Origin: Flaveria trinervia
Taxonomy: Eukaryota > Streptophyta > Magnoliopsida > Asterales > Asteraceae
Reading direction: 5' to 3'
Length of the DNA stretch: 64,000 nt
NCBI GenBank assembly: GCA_025506515.1
Contig: CM046458.1
Span: forward strand, 42,854,731-42,918,730
In this document: positions 46,278 to 55,977 of the stretch, piece by piece
Layout of the letters: every line of letters starts with the position of its first letter
How positions within the stretch are numbered: the stretch's first letter is position 1
The notes under the pieces: model-generated
Told to the model about the DNA's origin: nothing
Database searches by the model: none
Seen by the model: only the letters and a program-made list of their open reading frames with translations
Translations under genes and position numbers: made by a program

Positions 46278-47450
46278 ATGGCCGGTGGTAGATCATTTAA
46301 AGCTTCACATGGTGGAGGACGTGGTGCTAAACCACGAGTCATCAGAGGAAGGCCTAGGGCCGACGAGGTGGTTCATGAAGAACCAAAGACCCCTCATCCG
46401 AAGGGTGGTGATGGGAGTTCTAATTTGAGAGCCTTAGTGAAGGAGGCGCTTGTGGAGGAAGTACATCAGGTCATACAGATGATCCTACCGTCTGTAGTGA
46501 CTGAAGTGATTAAAGCTGTACGGGAGGGGGAGAGGAAGAAAAGAAGTAGACCTATGGGTGAAAGGAGACAGCCCGGGACTGAGACTGTTTTGTCTGATAA
46601 TGAAGAAGAGGAGGAAGAAGAAGAGTCTGTGCTGGAGGTGGCACGAGTATGTAACTACGAGTCATTTCAAAGGTGCAAGCCCCCTACTTTTGATGGTAAC
46701 GGCACTGCTGCTGCTGCTCACCGGTGGGTGAGAGAAATGGAAGCTGTTTTGAATATCAGCGAGTGCCGGGAGGACCAGAAAGTAAAGTTTGTTGCTCACT
46801 CTTTTGTGGACTCGGCTCTGTGTTGGTGGGACGATATAGTCCAAGCCGAGGGTAGTCAGTCAATTGGGAGGATGAGATAGTCGTAGTGGAAGAAGTTGGT
46901 AATTGGGGTGTTCTGTCCTCATATGGAGATGGACAAAGTTGAGAGAGAGTTCCTGTAGTTGGAGGTGGGGACAATGACACATCAGCAGTACACCACTAAG
47001 TTCAATGAGATGGCACGTCTGGTGCCGGACCAAGTGACACCCTTGTCACAAAAAATCTAGAGGTACATCCAGGGTTTGCCGGCGGATATCCGTAGGCACA
47101 TGATCGCTGCTCGACCAAACACGTTTAGGTATTTGGTAGGGAGGCTATGAGATGAAAGAATGGTGGTGGTGGCCGAAGGAGGAAAGAAGAAGGGTGCACG
47201 GGTGGATGACCGGGGTGTGGTCACATCCGGTGCAAGGCCGAGAAGGTGTGTCAAGTGTGGACGAGAACACACCGGTGAATGTAGATTGGGAACCAATGTC
47301 TGTTTCTGTTGTGGAAGAACCGGACATGTGGCGAAGAACTGCGGCACGAGGAAGTGTTATTCTTGTGGGGAGGAAGGCCACATGAGCAGAGATTGCAAGA
47401 AGCTGAGGGCTAAAGGTTCTGGGGTGAAGAAGACTAAAGGTGAAGGACCG
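46278..47450 (+). pseudogene. gypsy-2 gag, broken
   Basis: ATG at 46278 (MAGGRSFKASHGG), chosen because the minus-strand gag of gypsy-3 starts identically. A Gly/Arg-rich N terminus, helical KEALVEEVHQVIQ, an acidic run, the retrotransposon-gag domain (CKPPTFDGNG, from 46675) with a stop at 46878-46880 and others to about 47150, then three CCHC knuckles: CVKCGREHTGEC (47250-47285), CFCCGRTGHVAKNC (47301-47342) and CYSCGEEGHMSRDC (47356-47397). It forms the particle and binds RNA in intact relatives. Confidence 0.88.
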
Positions 47451-47990
47451 AGGATGAGCGCCAGTGCATTTACAATGATGCAGGAGGAGGCTAGGACGAA
47501 CCCTGATGTTGTGTCAGGTACGTTTCTAGTAAAGCAAACTTTAGCCTCTGTGTTATTCGATTCTGGTGCTAGTAAAAGTTTTATTTCTGCTGCTTTCTAT
47601 GCTAAACTGCCCGTTAGTAGTAAGAGTGTTGATGCATCCTTTGATGTTGAAATTGCCATAGGTAAGTCTACTAGGATTTCTGAGATGATAAAAGACTGTG
47701 ATGTGGAACTAGAAGGTCATAAGTTTCTTGTTAGACCGTTTGTGATTACCTTAGGAGGGTTTGATGTGGTTCTTGGGATGGATTGGTTAGCGGATTACGA
47801 GGCAAACATTGTGTGTCGCAAGAAGATGATTCGTCTGACAGCACCTGATAGGAGTTCGGTAACGGTTTTTGGTGATCGGGTCATGAAGATTCCGAAAGTA
47901 ATCTCAATGGCGGTGGCAGGAAAGTGCATGTGGCATGAATGTAGCGCCTACTTAGCTTATGTGAAAGATGTGGAAACACCAACACCATGA
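47451..47990 (+). pseudogene. gypsy-2 aspartic protease
   Basis: In one open stretch with the end of gag. VLFDSGASKSFISAAF carries the DSGA site (47559-47570). The later part includes LGGFDVVLGMDWLADYE, typical of chromovirus proteases. A stop at 47988-47990 precedes RT. Confidence 0.88.
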
Positions 47991-48904
47991 CTGTCTCATA
48001 TCTCGGTTGTGTGTGACTTTCCGGACGTGTTCCCAGATGACTTACCAGGAGTGCCACCTGACCGAGAGATCGAGTTCCAGATTGACTTGATACTGGGTGC
48101 CCACCTGTTGCCAAGGAACCATATCGTTTGGCACTGACTTAGATGAAAGAGTTGATGGAGCAGTTGCAAGAGCTTCTTGATAAGGGGTTTATTAGAATGA
48201 GTATCTCTCCTTGGGGTGCTCCGGGCTTATTCGTGAAGAAGAAAGATGGTAGTATGAGGATGTGTATTGACTACCATGAGCTGAATAAGTTGACGATAAA
48301 GAACCGATATCGCTTACCGAGAATTGATGATTTGTTTGATCAGCTTCAAGGTGCCAGTTGGATTTCAAGAATAGATCTTCGACCTCGTTACCATCAGCTG
48401 AAGGTGAAAGAGCAGGATATCCCTAAAACAGCTTTCCGCATGCATTATGGTCATTACGAGTTTCTTGTCATGTCATTTGGGTTGACTAACGCGCCGGCTG
48501 CTTTTATGGATCTAATGAATCGAGTGTGTTAGCTAATGTTGGATAAATAAGTGATTGTGTTCATTGATGATATTCTGATTTATTCAAGGAGCCAGATTGA
48601 GCATGCCGGCCACATTCGGGAGGTTTTGGAGACGTTGAGAAAGGAGAAGTTGTACGCTAAGTTCTCCAAGTGCGCATTTTGGTTGCGCGAGGTTCAATTC
48701 TTGGGTCATGTGGTGAATCCCGAGGGGATTATGGTGGACCCGACAAATGTGGAGGCGGTGATACAATGGAAGTCTCCAAAGACGCCATCTGAGATTCTTA
48801 GTTTCTTGGGTTTGGCATGCTACAACAGAAGATTCATCCAAGAATTTTCTAAGATCGCTTCTCCACTAACTAAGTTGACCCAAAAGGATGTGAAGTTTGT
48901 ATGA
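47991..48904 (+). pseudogene. gypsy-2 reverse transcriptase, broken
   Basis: RT entry FPDDLPGVPPDREIEFQIDL (48021 on), a frame change near 48100, FVKKKDGSMRMCIDYHELNK, ISRIDLRPRYHQL (LRSGYHQL in gypsy-1, so Ser-Gly became Pro-Arg), FGLTNAPAAFMDLMNRV, a stop at 48530-48532, then the catalytic VIVFIDDILIYS (FIDD 48560-48571) and thumb region to a stop at 48902-48904. It would copy element RNA into cDNA. Confidence 0.9.
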
Positions 48905-49354
48905 GGTCAAGCTCAAGAGAAGGCGTTCGAAGAATTGAAGACTCAAGCTCCTGTTCTATCATTACCCGATGGAAGGGAAGATCTGGTAGTTTATTCTGAT
49001 GCTTCCTACTCGGGGTTGGGCTGTTTATTAATGCAGAGAGGAATGGTTATAGCCTATGCTTTCCGACAGTTGAAGGTTCATGAGGTCAATTATCCTACTC
49101 ATGACTTGGAGCTAGCAGCCGCGGTCTTTGCGCTAAAGATTTGGAGGCACTATTTGTATAGGACGAAATGCACCACATTCACTGACCACAAGAGCTTGAA
49201 GTACTTCTTTGAGCAGAAAGATTTAAACATGAGGCCGAGAAGATGGTTAGAGCTTATAAAAGATTATGATTGCGAGATCCATTACCATCGGGCAAAGCCA
49301 ACGTGCTGGCGGATGCCTTTAGTCGAAAAGAAAGGTCCGAGCGAATTCGGGTAA
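48905..49354 (+). pseudogene. gypsy-2 RNase H
   Basis: Contains YSDASYSGLGCLLMQRG, ELAAAVFALKIWRHYL and FTDHKSLKYFF, the ordered acidic motifs of gypsy RNase H; a frame change near 49300 leads to ADAFSRK. It degrades the RNA template after copying. Confidence 0.88.
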
Positions 49355-50640
49355 AAGCTTACCAGATGATAATGACCTCTGATGTGATGAACCCAGTTAG
49401 AGAGTTTCAAGAGCAAGCACTGAAAGAAGATCACCTTAAATCTGAAAGAATGAGAGGTTACGGAATTGGGTGAGAACACGCTTGGTGTTAGAACTTGATT
49501 TGGGAGGATATGGATTCCTCGTTTTGGGGATCTACAGGTGAAGATTTTGGATGAAGCTCATAAGACTTGATACTCTATTCATCCCGGTTCCACAAGGATG
49601 TATCAAGACATGAAGAAAGATTATTGGTGGTCGGGTATGAAACGCGATGTGGTGGAGTATGTGAGTAAATGCCTCACTTGTCTATAGGTGAAGGCCGAGC
49701 ACCAAAAGCCGTATGGGAAGATCCAACCTTTAGATATACTGGAGTGAAAGTGGGAGCAAATAACCATGGATTTCATTACAAAGCTAGCGCGTACCCCGAA
49801 AGGGTATGATGCTATATGGGTGGTTGTTGATCGTCTAACGAAGAGTGCTCACTTTCTACCGATCCGCGAGACATATTCATCCGAGTGGTTGGCAGATCAT
49901 TTCATTAATGAGATTGTAACTCTTCATGGTGTGTTGGTGTTTATTGTATCGGATCGTGACACCTGGTTTACATCTAAATTTTGGATGAAATTCCACGATG
50001 CTATGGGGACGAGGTTACACATCAGCACGACTTATCATCCCCAGACTGATGGTCAGTTAGAGAGGACCATTCAGACATTAGAGGACATGCTTCGGGAATG
50101 TGTTATCGATTTTGGAGGAAGTTAGGATGACCACTTACCATTAGCTGAGTTCTCATATAACAATAGTTATCATGCCAGCATTGGTATGCCACCTTATGAG
50201 ATGCTATATGGTAGGAGATGTAGGACACCCTGGGTTGGGGTGATAATGGTCAAAAAGAATTAGGAAGTGTCGAGGTAATTGAGGCTATGACTAAGAAGCT
50301 CGAAAACATCAAAGCTTCATGAAGGCAACCAAAGATAGACAGAAGTCGTATGCTCATAAGCGACGCATACCAATTAAGTTTAAGGTGGGTGACCGGGTTA
50401 TGTTGAAGGTATCACCTTGGAAGGGTATCATTCGTTTCAGAAAGCAAGGCAAGTTGAGCCCAAGGTATATAGGGCCTTTCCGAATTGTTGCTCGAGTAGG
50501 AGAGGTGGCCTATAGACTGGAATTACCCAACGAGTTAAATGGAATTCACCCGACATTCCTTGTATCTCATCTAAGGAAGTGTTTAGCGGATGAAGAGATG
50601 ATTGTTCCACTAGGGGATATCGAAGTAGATGAACGCTCAA
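49355..50640 (+). pseudogene. gypsy-2 integrase, broken
   Basis: The zinc domain (H near 49560, C residues in KCLTCL near 49671-49688) has stops at 49568, 49686 and 49745. The core from MDFITKLA (Asp 49769) through VSDRDTWFTS to GQLERTIQTLEDML keeps the DDE set. A stop at 50125 and a frame change near 50315 follow. The C terminus has GDRVMLKVSPWKGIIRF and YIGPFRIVARVGEVAYRLEL. Confidence 0.88.
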
Positions 50641-50805
50641 TTATGTGGAACAACAAGTGGCGATCATCGATCGAAAAGAAAAGAGGCTAAGGAATAAAGT
50701 GGTTTCCCTTGTGGGTTTGCAGTGGAAGCACAGGACGGGATCCGAGTCTATGTGGGAGACTGAAGAAGAGATAAGACAACATTACCCACGATTGTTTGAG
50801 GAATA
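50641..50805 (+). pseudogene. gypsy-2 chromodomain-like tail
   Basis: In shifted frame after MWNNKW: RNKVVSLVGLQWKHRTGSES and WETEEEIRQHYPRLFEE, ending in TAA near 50804. This is the CR-type module at the end of chromovirus integrase; in known relatives it targets heterochromatin. Aromatic cage residues are not complete, as usual for the CR type. Confidence 0.65.
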
Positions 50806-51536
50806 ACGGGGTCCAGGGATGAAACCCAAATAAGGGGTGTACTTGTAACGCCAGTTACTTTTAATGACAAAGAAAGAAATAATAAAGCAAAGAAAAATAA
50901 AGAAAAGAAATAAGACCCAAGTCTAGGGGTAAAAAGTGACAAAAAGGACAAAAAGTTTAAAAGTTGGTGATAAAGGTGGTATGGCTGCCTAAATGGTCAC
51001 ACCACACCTTTTTCATTCGGATCTTGGAAGAGAGAAAGAGAGAGAAGGACCTGAAACTCTTGGTTTTGAAGGAAGAACAAGAAAGAATTCGAATTCAAGG
51101 TAAGAATTCATGATTTCATGGTGTTCTTAACTGGTTTTATCCTCGGTTTTATGCTTATGTGTGTTTGTATGCGTTCGGGTATGTTTTTAGTGAGTTTATA
51201 GGCTGTTGAACTTAATTGAAAATGAGTTTGGGAGAAACCATACTCAAGAGCTGCTAAGGTGAGTTCTAGAACCCCACTTTTACTAGTTTTTAACTGTTTT
51301 GGGGATGGAAATGCATGAATATATGTTTTCATTAAACTGGGTTTCGAAACTGTATGTTTGATTGTGTGTATGTTGATGTTATGAGGTGATGTTGGGCTAT
51401 GTTAATTCTTAGTGATGTTATGATAGTGTTTCTGAGGCTTAGAATGTAAGATTTAAGCTTAGAACATGATTGATGGTGCTTGGGAACTGAGATTTGATGT
51501 ATAGGGCTCATATGTTCAAGTTTTAAAATCTACCCA

Positions 51537-51870
51537 AGTATGAAAGTCAATGTGGATGAGTAGGAAAGTCAATGCAGAAGAGTATGAAAGTCAATGCGGA
51601 AGAGTATGAAAGTCAATACGGATGAGTAGGAAAGTCAATGCGGATGAGTATGAAAGTCAATGTGGATGAGTATGAAAGTCAATGCAGATGAGTATAAAAG
51701 TCAATGCGGAAGAGTATGAAAGTTAATGCGGATAAAAATTGACTAAGTATGGGAAATGCGAATGAAGAAAGACAAATGCGAATGAAAAAAGACAAATGCG
51801 GATGAACTATAGCAAATGTAGATGAACTGTAACAAATGCGTATGAACAAAAGACAATGCGGATGAACACT
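51537..51870 (+). repeat. 22-bp minisatellite in gypsy-2 3' LTR
   Basis: About nine 22-bp units (51537-51736) followed by 20-bp relatives such as AAATGCGAATGAAGAAAGAC. Same consensus as the 5' LTR array. Confidence 0.9.
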
Positions 51871-52379
51871 AAGAATAGTTTGACTTTTTGGGGAAAAGTG
51901 AGATTTAGGATTTGACTTGGGATGTTCCCGGGGGTTCATGTAAGCTGACTTTTGAGGTCATAGATATCATGTTGGGCATGTTATGGTGCATGTTTGATTC
52001 TTATGCATGATGGTATGTATGATGTATGTTATGTTGCATGATGCCCTGTATGATGATGTTGACTATGCATGTTGATGTTCCTTAGTATGATGTATGTTTA
52101 TTTTTCCCGTGGCATTACGTGTTATAGTTGTGAATGAAATGATAAAGTATTATGTAAAGTAAAGTGAATGATAATAAAATAGGAACATAATGATAGAATG
52201 CATGCATTGATGAAAGAGAAAGTACAGAAAGGCTTGCAAGCACAATGTACAGAGGTGCACGACTCTAAAATGTCGTAAGCTCAACTGTGTGTGGTTTAGC
52301 TAACCCATAAGGATACACGCAGGGGTCCAGTCTTTTTCACTAACCAGTGATATAGTACATGGTTTATAGTGATTACTCA

Positions 52380-52600
52380 CCCTGGTGTTGGTGTCAGGCT
52401 ATGTGCGTTATGGAAGTCATTTATGATCTTCGGCCCAGTATCCGCTTTGTGCATACGTTTGGGGTGTAGTATACAGTTGGGATCTTTGTCGCTTGCCCCG
52501 GTGCTGGTGACAGTCTATGTGCGTTATCGAAGTCATTTATGATCTTCGGCCCAGTACCCGCTTTGTGCATACGTTTGGGGTATAGCTGATGACACTGATC
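52380..52600 (+). repeat. Two-copy LTR subrepeat (~116 bp period)
   Basis: CTTCGGCCCAGTA(T/C)CCGCTTTG occurs at 52429 and 52545 with matching flanks (ATGTGCGTTAT.GAAGTCATT). Absent from the shortened 5' LTR. Confidence 0.85.
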
Positions 52601-53324
52601 GGAAAGAGATAAAGAGATACAGAGATAATGAAAGAAAATGATGAATAGTAAATAGGATAATAATGATTTTATCTATGTGTACGTATGATGTGTGATCATG
52701 TACGACGGTATAGTATGTTTTAAAAGAACTCACTCAGCAAGGCTGAGTTTTTATGCATTTTCCAGTTGGCAGGTGAGCATTGCTGAGGATGGCGCGGGGC
52801 AGCTACTTGACACTTTGGATGGCATTCTTTTATAAATATTTTTTTGCATTGTAATGCGAACAAATAAAAATGTGTCATGGATGTTTGTATTAATTTGAAA
52901 AAGTGTTCTTAATAAAATGAAAAGTTGTTTTGACGTTCCGCTACGATGTTTTATGAAATATGAATGAAATTATATGTTTTATGAGCAATGATTGGCCAGC
53001 TGTAAGCATCCCGGGGACGAGGCCTTACAACTTGCAAGACTTTTCATTCGTTAATTCATTATGTTCCACTTTCATTATCTTAAATCTTTCACTTCGTTGA
53101 GATAATACTTTATGTTCACTATCATAATCACACCACGTAAAGTCACCTCATAATTTGTAGTAAGGAACATAAGAAAACATATCATACAAAATCATCATCA
53201 ATCACACATCATCATCATGCATAGGCATCAATCATACATCATCATCATAAACCTCATGCATCATAATTCATATACATATACATATGCACCATAAGCATAA
53301 GTCATCATAGAAGATTATCAACCC

Positions 53325-53445
53325 TTCGCGGGACAGCAGGAGTTCGGGTGCGGCAGCCCTTGATAGCGGGGTCTTAGGGGCAATAGCCCCTAGTGGGGTC
53401 CAAGGGGCAACGCCCCTGGCTGGGGTCCCACTGAGTAGCTTCTCA
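53325..53445 (-). repeat. GC-rich hairpin block in gypsy-3 3' LTR
   Basis: GGGGCAATAGCCCC and GGGGCAACGCCCC are strong small hairpins separated by TAGTGGGGTCCAA. A matching block lies at 57095-57190. Confidence 0.8.
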
Positions 53446-53604
53446 GTCCCAAACTAGTTCATTTCCAGCCCCAAACTAGGTCAAAACCTTTAAGTAGGGG
53501 ATCTTGAACTCACGTGGACTCGATGAGTAGCTTCTCAATCAAGCTTTCAAAGCAAGGGTCGCACTATGCAACCTTCAGATAAATTAACACTAAAAAGAGC
53601 TAAT

Positions 53605-53840
53605 TTTTGCCTAATTTCGCTGCTAATTTCCCTACAAGATCAGCAATTTTGCTGGTAGTTTCGCTGACAGTTTTGCTGGCATGTTCGCTGGCAGTTTCGC
53701 TGGCATCTTCGCTGGCAGTTTCGCTGCGAGTTTCGCCCAACTTTCGTTAGATAACCTTGTCTGCGAAACTACCTACGAAACTATAGTTTCGCAGGAAGAC
53801 CCATAGTTTCCCTGGACAAATACATAATTTCGCTGGATGA
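53605..53840 (-). repeat. TTTCGCTGGCAG array in gypsy-3 3' LTR
   Basis: About eight to ten units of GTTTCGCTGGCA with spacing near 16 bp, then GAAACTATAGTTTCGCAGG hairpin-like units. The 5' LTR copy (57340-57560) has fewer units. Confidence 0.8.
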
Positions 53841-54154
53841 ACACCCAGATTCACAGAATGGGCTAAAAATTAATAACCACCCTATTTTTGACCCAAAACT
53901 TCAATCTTTTACATTCAAAACCTTGGTTTATCATCCATGAAGCTATATCTAAGCTTTTTACATGTTCATTTACACAAAAACGTGAGTTTTGGGCGAATCT
54001 TTGCCATTTTCAAAACCCAAGCCCTAGAATCTGGGTTTACAATTAATGAAAGATTAAATGATGTTTCTTACCTGGATTTTTGGTGTTTTCTTGTTGTTTG
54101 GATGCCCATGAACACCGACCTTCAATCCCGTGATCAACCGAGCCTTAAATCTTC

Positions 54155-55631
54155 GATCCTGGTAGACTTACCTACGACAGTTTCTACATCGAAGGGCTCA
54201 TTAATACTTCTACTCTTAATGGGCAACTTTGCACAAAAGACAGTAGAAATCAAACACCTACTAGCATCAGAATCAAATAACACAGATGCAAGAGTTTGGT
54301 TTACTATAAACATACCTGAAACCACATCGGGGTCCGACCTAGCCTCCTCCCGAGTCATCATGAAAGCTCGGGTGTTGCCTTATCCCCTTTAGTTCCGGTC
54401 TTTTTCCCTGCCCCAAAACTCTCCGCCCTCGGCTTCTTGCAATCCCTGCTCAGATGGCCATTCTCTCCATAGTTATAGCACCTTATAACTCCACAATCTC
54501 CAGCCATATGACTAGGCTTCCCACATTTAAAGCAAATGGTTGACCCCTATTTGCATTCTCTCGAATGCTCCTTCCCGCGTTTACCACATCTCTTCGACCC
54601 TGCACCAGATGTGATCACACGCCGGTCATCCACCTTCGCCACCTTGTTGTTTGGAGCGGCTCCGCCATGTCCAAACTGTTTCCATTCCAGTTTCGGTCTC
54701 CACCGCCCTTCTTGTTCACCTCAGCCACCAGCACCTCTCACTCGTCATACAGTCTTCTTGCTTGATCAACCACCGACTTAAACATACTCGGCCCAGCGGC
54801 GATCATATGCCTACGAATATCCGTTGGAAAGCCCTGAATATACCTCTTGATCTGTCGTGATAGCGGTGTCACTTGATCTGTCACCAGTTGTGCCATATCA
54901 TTAAACTTGGTAGTGTATTGCTGATGTGTCATTGTTCCCGCCTCCAGCTGCAGGAACTCCCTTTCAACCTTATCCATCTCTCTATGAGGACATAACTCCT
55001 CAATTACTAGCTTCTTCAACTCAGACCACCTCATTCTTCTAATCACCCGACTACCCTCGGCTTAGAAAATATTCTCCAACCAACCCAGAGCTGAGTTCAC
55101 AAATGAGTGGGCAGCAAACTTCACCTTCTGATCTTCCCGACACTCGTTGATATCAACAACAGCTTCCATCTCTCTCACCCACCGGTGAGCAGCAGCAGTA
55201 GTGTCATTACCATCAAAAGTAGCGGGTTAACATCTTTGAAATGCCCCATAGTTATAGCTTCGTGTCGCCTCCAGCACAGGCTCTTCTTCCTCTTCTTCAT
55301 CTTCGGAGAAAACCGTCTTAGTGTCCTGTCACTCCCATCCTCTCGAGGACCTATTCCTTTCCCTTCTCTCTCCTTCCCTTACAGCCTTTATCACTTCGCT
55401 CACCATAGACGGTAGGATCGTCTGCATGACTTGATGCACTTCCTCAACAACAGCCTCCTTTACTGAGGATCTTAAGTTAGCACTCTCATTCCCAGCCTCC
55501 GGATGAGGGGTCTTAGGTTCTTCATGAACCACCTCTTCGGCTCTAGGCTTCCCTCTCGTGACCCGTGGTTCAGCACCACGTCCACCACAACCTCCACCAC
55601 GTGAAGCTTTTGATGATCTACCACCAGCCAT
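54155..55631 (-). pseudogene. gypsy-3 gag and partial protease
   Basis: ATG at 55631 (MAGGRSSKASRGGG). Gag runs down to about 54738 with stops near 55329, 55231 and 55065; it includes the HRWVREMEAVVDINECREDQ stretch and the MTHQQYTTKFNDMAQL stretch. Knuckle-like Cys residues lie between 54738 and 54440. The protease fragment (54361-54155) reads VLFDSDASRC where DSGAS is expected, so a key Gly is Asp. It then runs straight into LTR sequence at a deletion joint near 54155. Confidence 0.85.
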
Positions 55632-55977
55632 CCTCTAACACGTTATTCAAACACCAACACGGTCATTCAAGGTAATAGCTCGGTTTATGTCAAGTATAGT
55701 AAGTCCCTAATTATAGTGGCTAGTTGTGATTAGCCACTTACTTTACTTTTCAGACCCCAAGCATTTCCTATCCTGACTAGATCAGTATCTAAATCTACTA
55801 AAGGCATATAAACCACATAACATGTGCATGTAAAACCGGTTAACATTAAGAAAATACTTGACGACACACAGCTACTTGGACTGGCATCCTTTCCCTTTCG
55901 TCCCATTCTCAGTTTAAGTTTAGGTTTCTATTGAAAATTTTACCCATTTCACTTCACCTTTGGCTCTGATACCAACT
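55632..55977 (-). other. gypsy-3 leader with primer binding site
   Basis: Minus strand TGGTATCAGAGC at 55974-55963, followed by the common leader with the CCACTATAATTAGGGACTTA stretch. The acceptor-like tract before gag is changed here (ATAACGTGTTAG). Confidence 0.85.

Larger units (their letters stand above)
44789..53029 (+). mobile_element. Ty3/gypsy element 2 (Tekay-like), inserted in the gypsy-3 LTR
   Basis: LTR, leader, gag, protease, RT, RNase H, integrase, chromodomain-like tail and LTR in order. Flanks GCTTG (44784-44788) and ACTTG (53030-53034) are a one-mismatch target duplication. The uninterrupted site TTTGCTTGCAAGACTTG is present at 56790 in the other gypsy-3 LTR. All frames have stops. 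The LTRs differ in length (1136 and 2186 bp). Confidence 0.92.
50844..53029 (+). repeat. 3' LTR of gypsy-2 (2186 bp)
   Basis: Starts TGTAACGCCAG after a purine run (AAATAAGGGGTG) and ends GAGGCCTTACA. Donor-like GT at 51100-51101 and 51259-51260. Minisatellite at 51537-51870; two-copy subrepeat at 52380-52590. Confidence 0.9.
53030..54154 (-). repeat. gypsy-3 3' LTR, inner segment
   Basis: Resumes from the target duplication ACTTGCAAGAC and aligns with 56790-57850. It includes the GC-rich hairpin block and the TTCGCTGGCAG array. It stops near 54154, where protease sequence begins, so the first ~235 bp of the LTR (in element sense) are gone. Confidence 0.85.
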
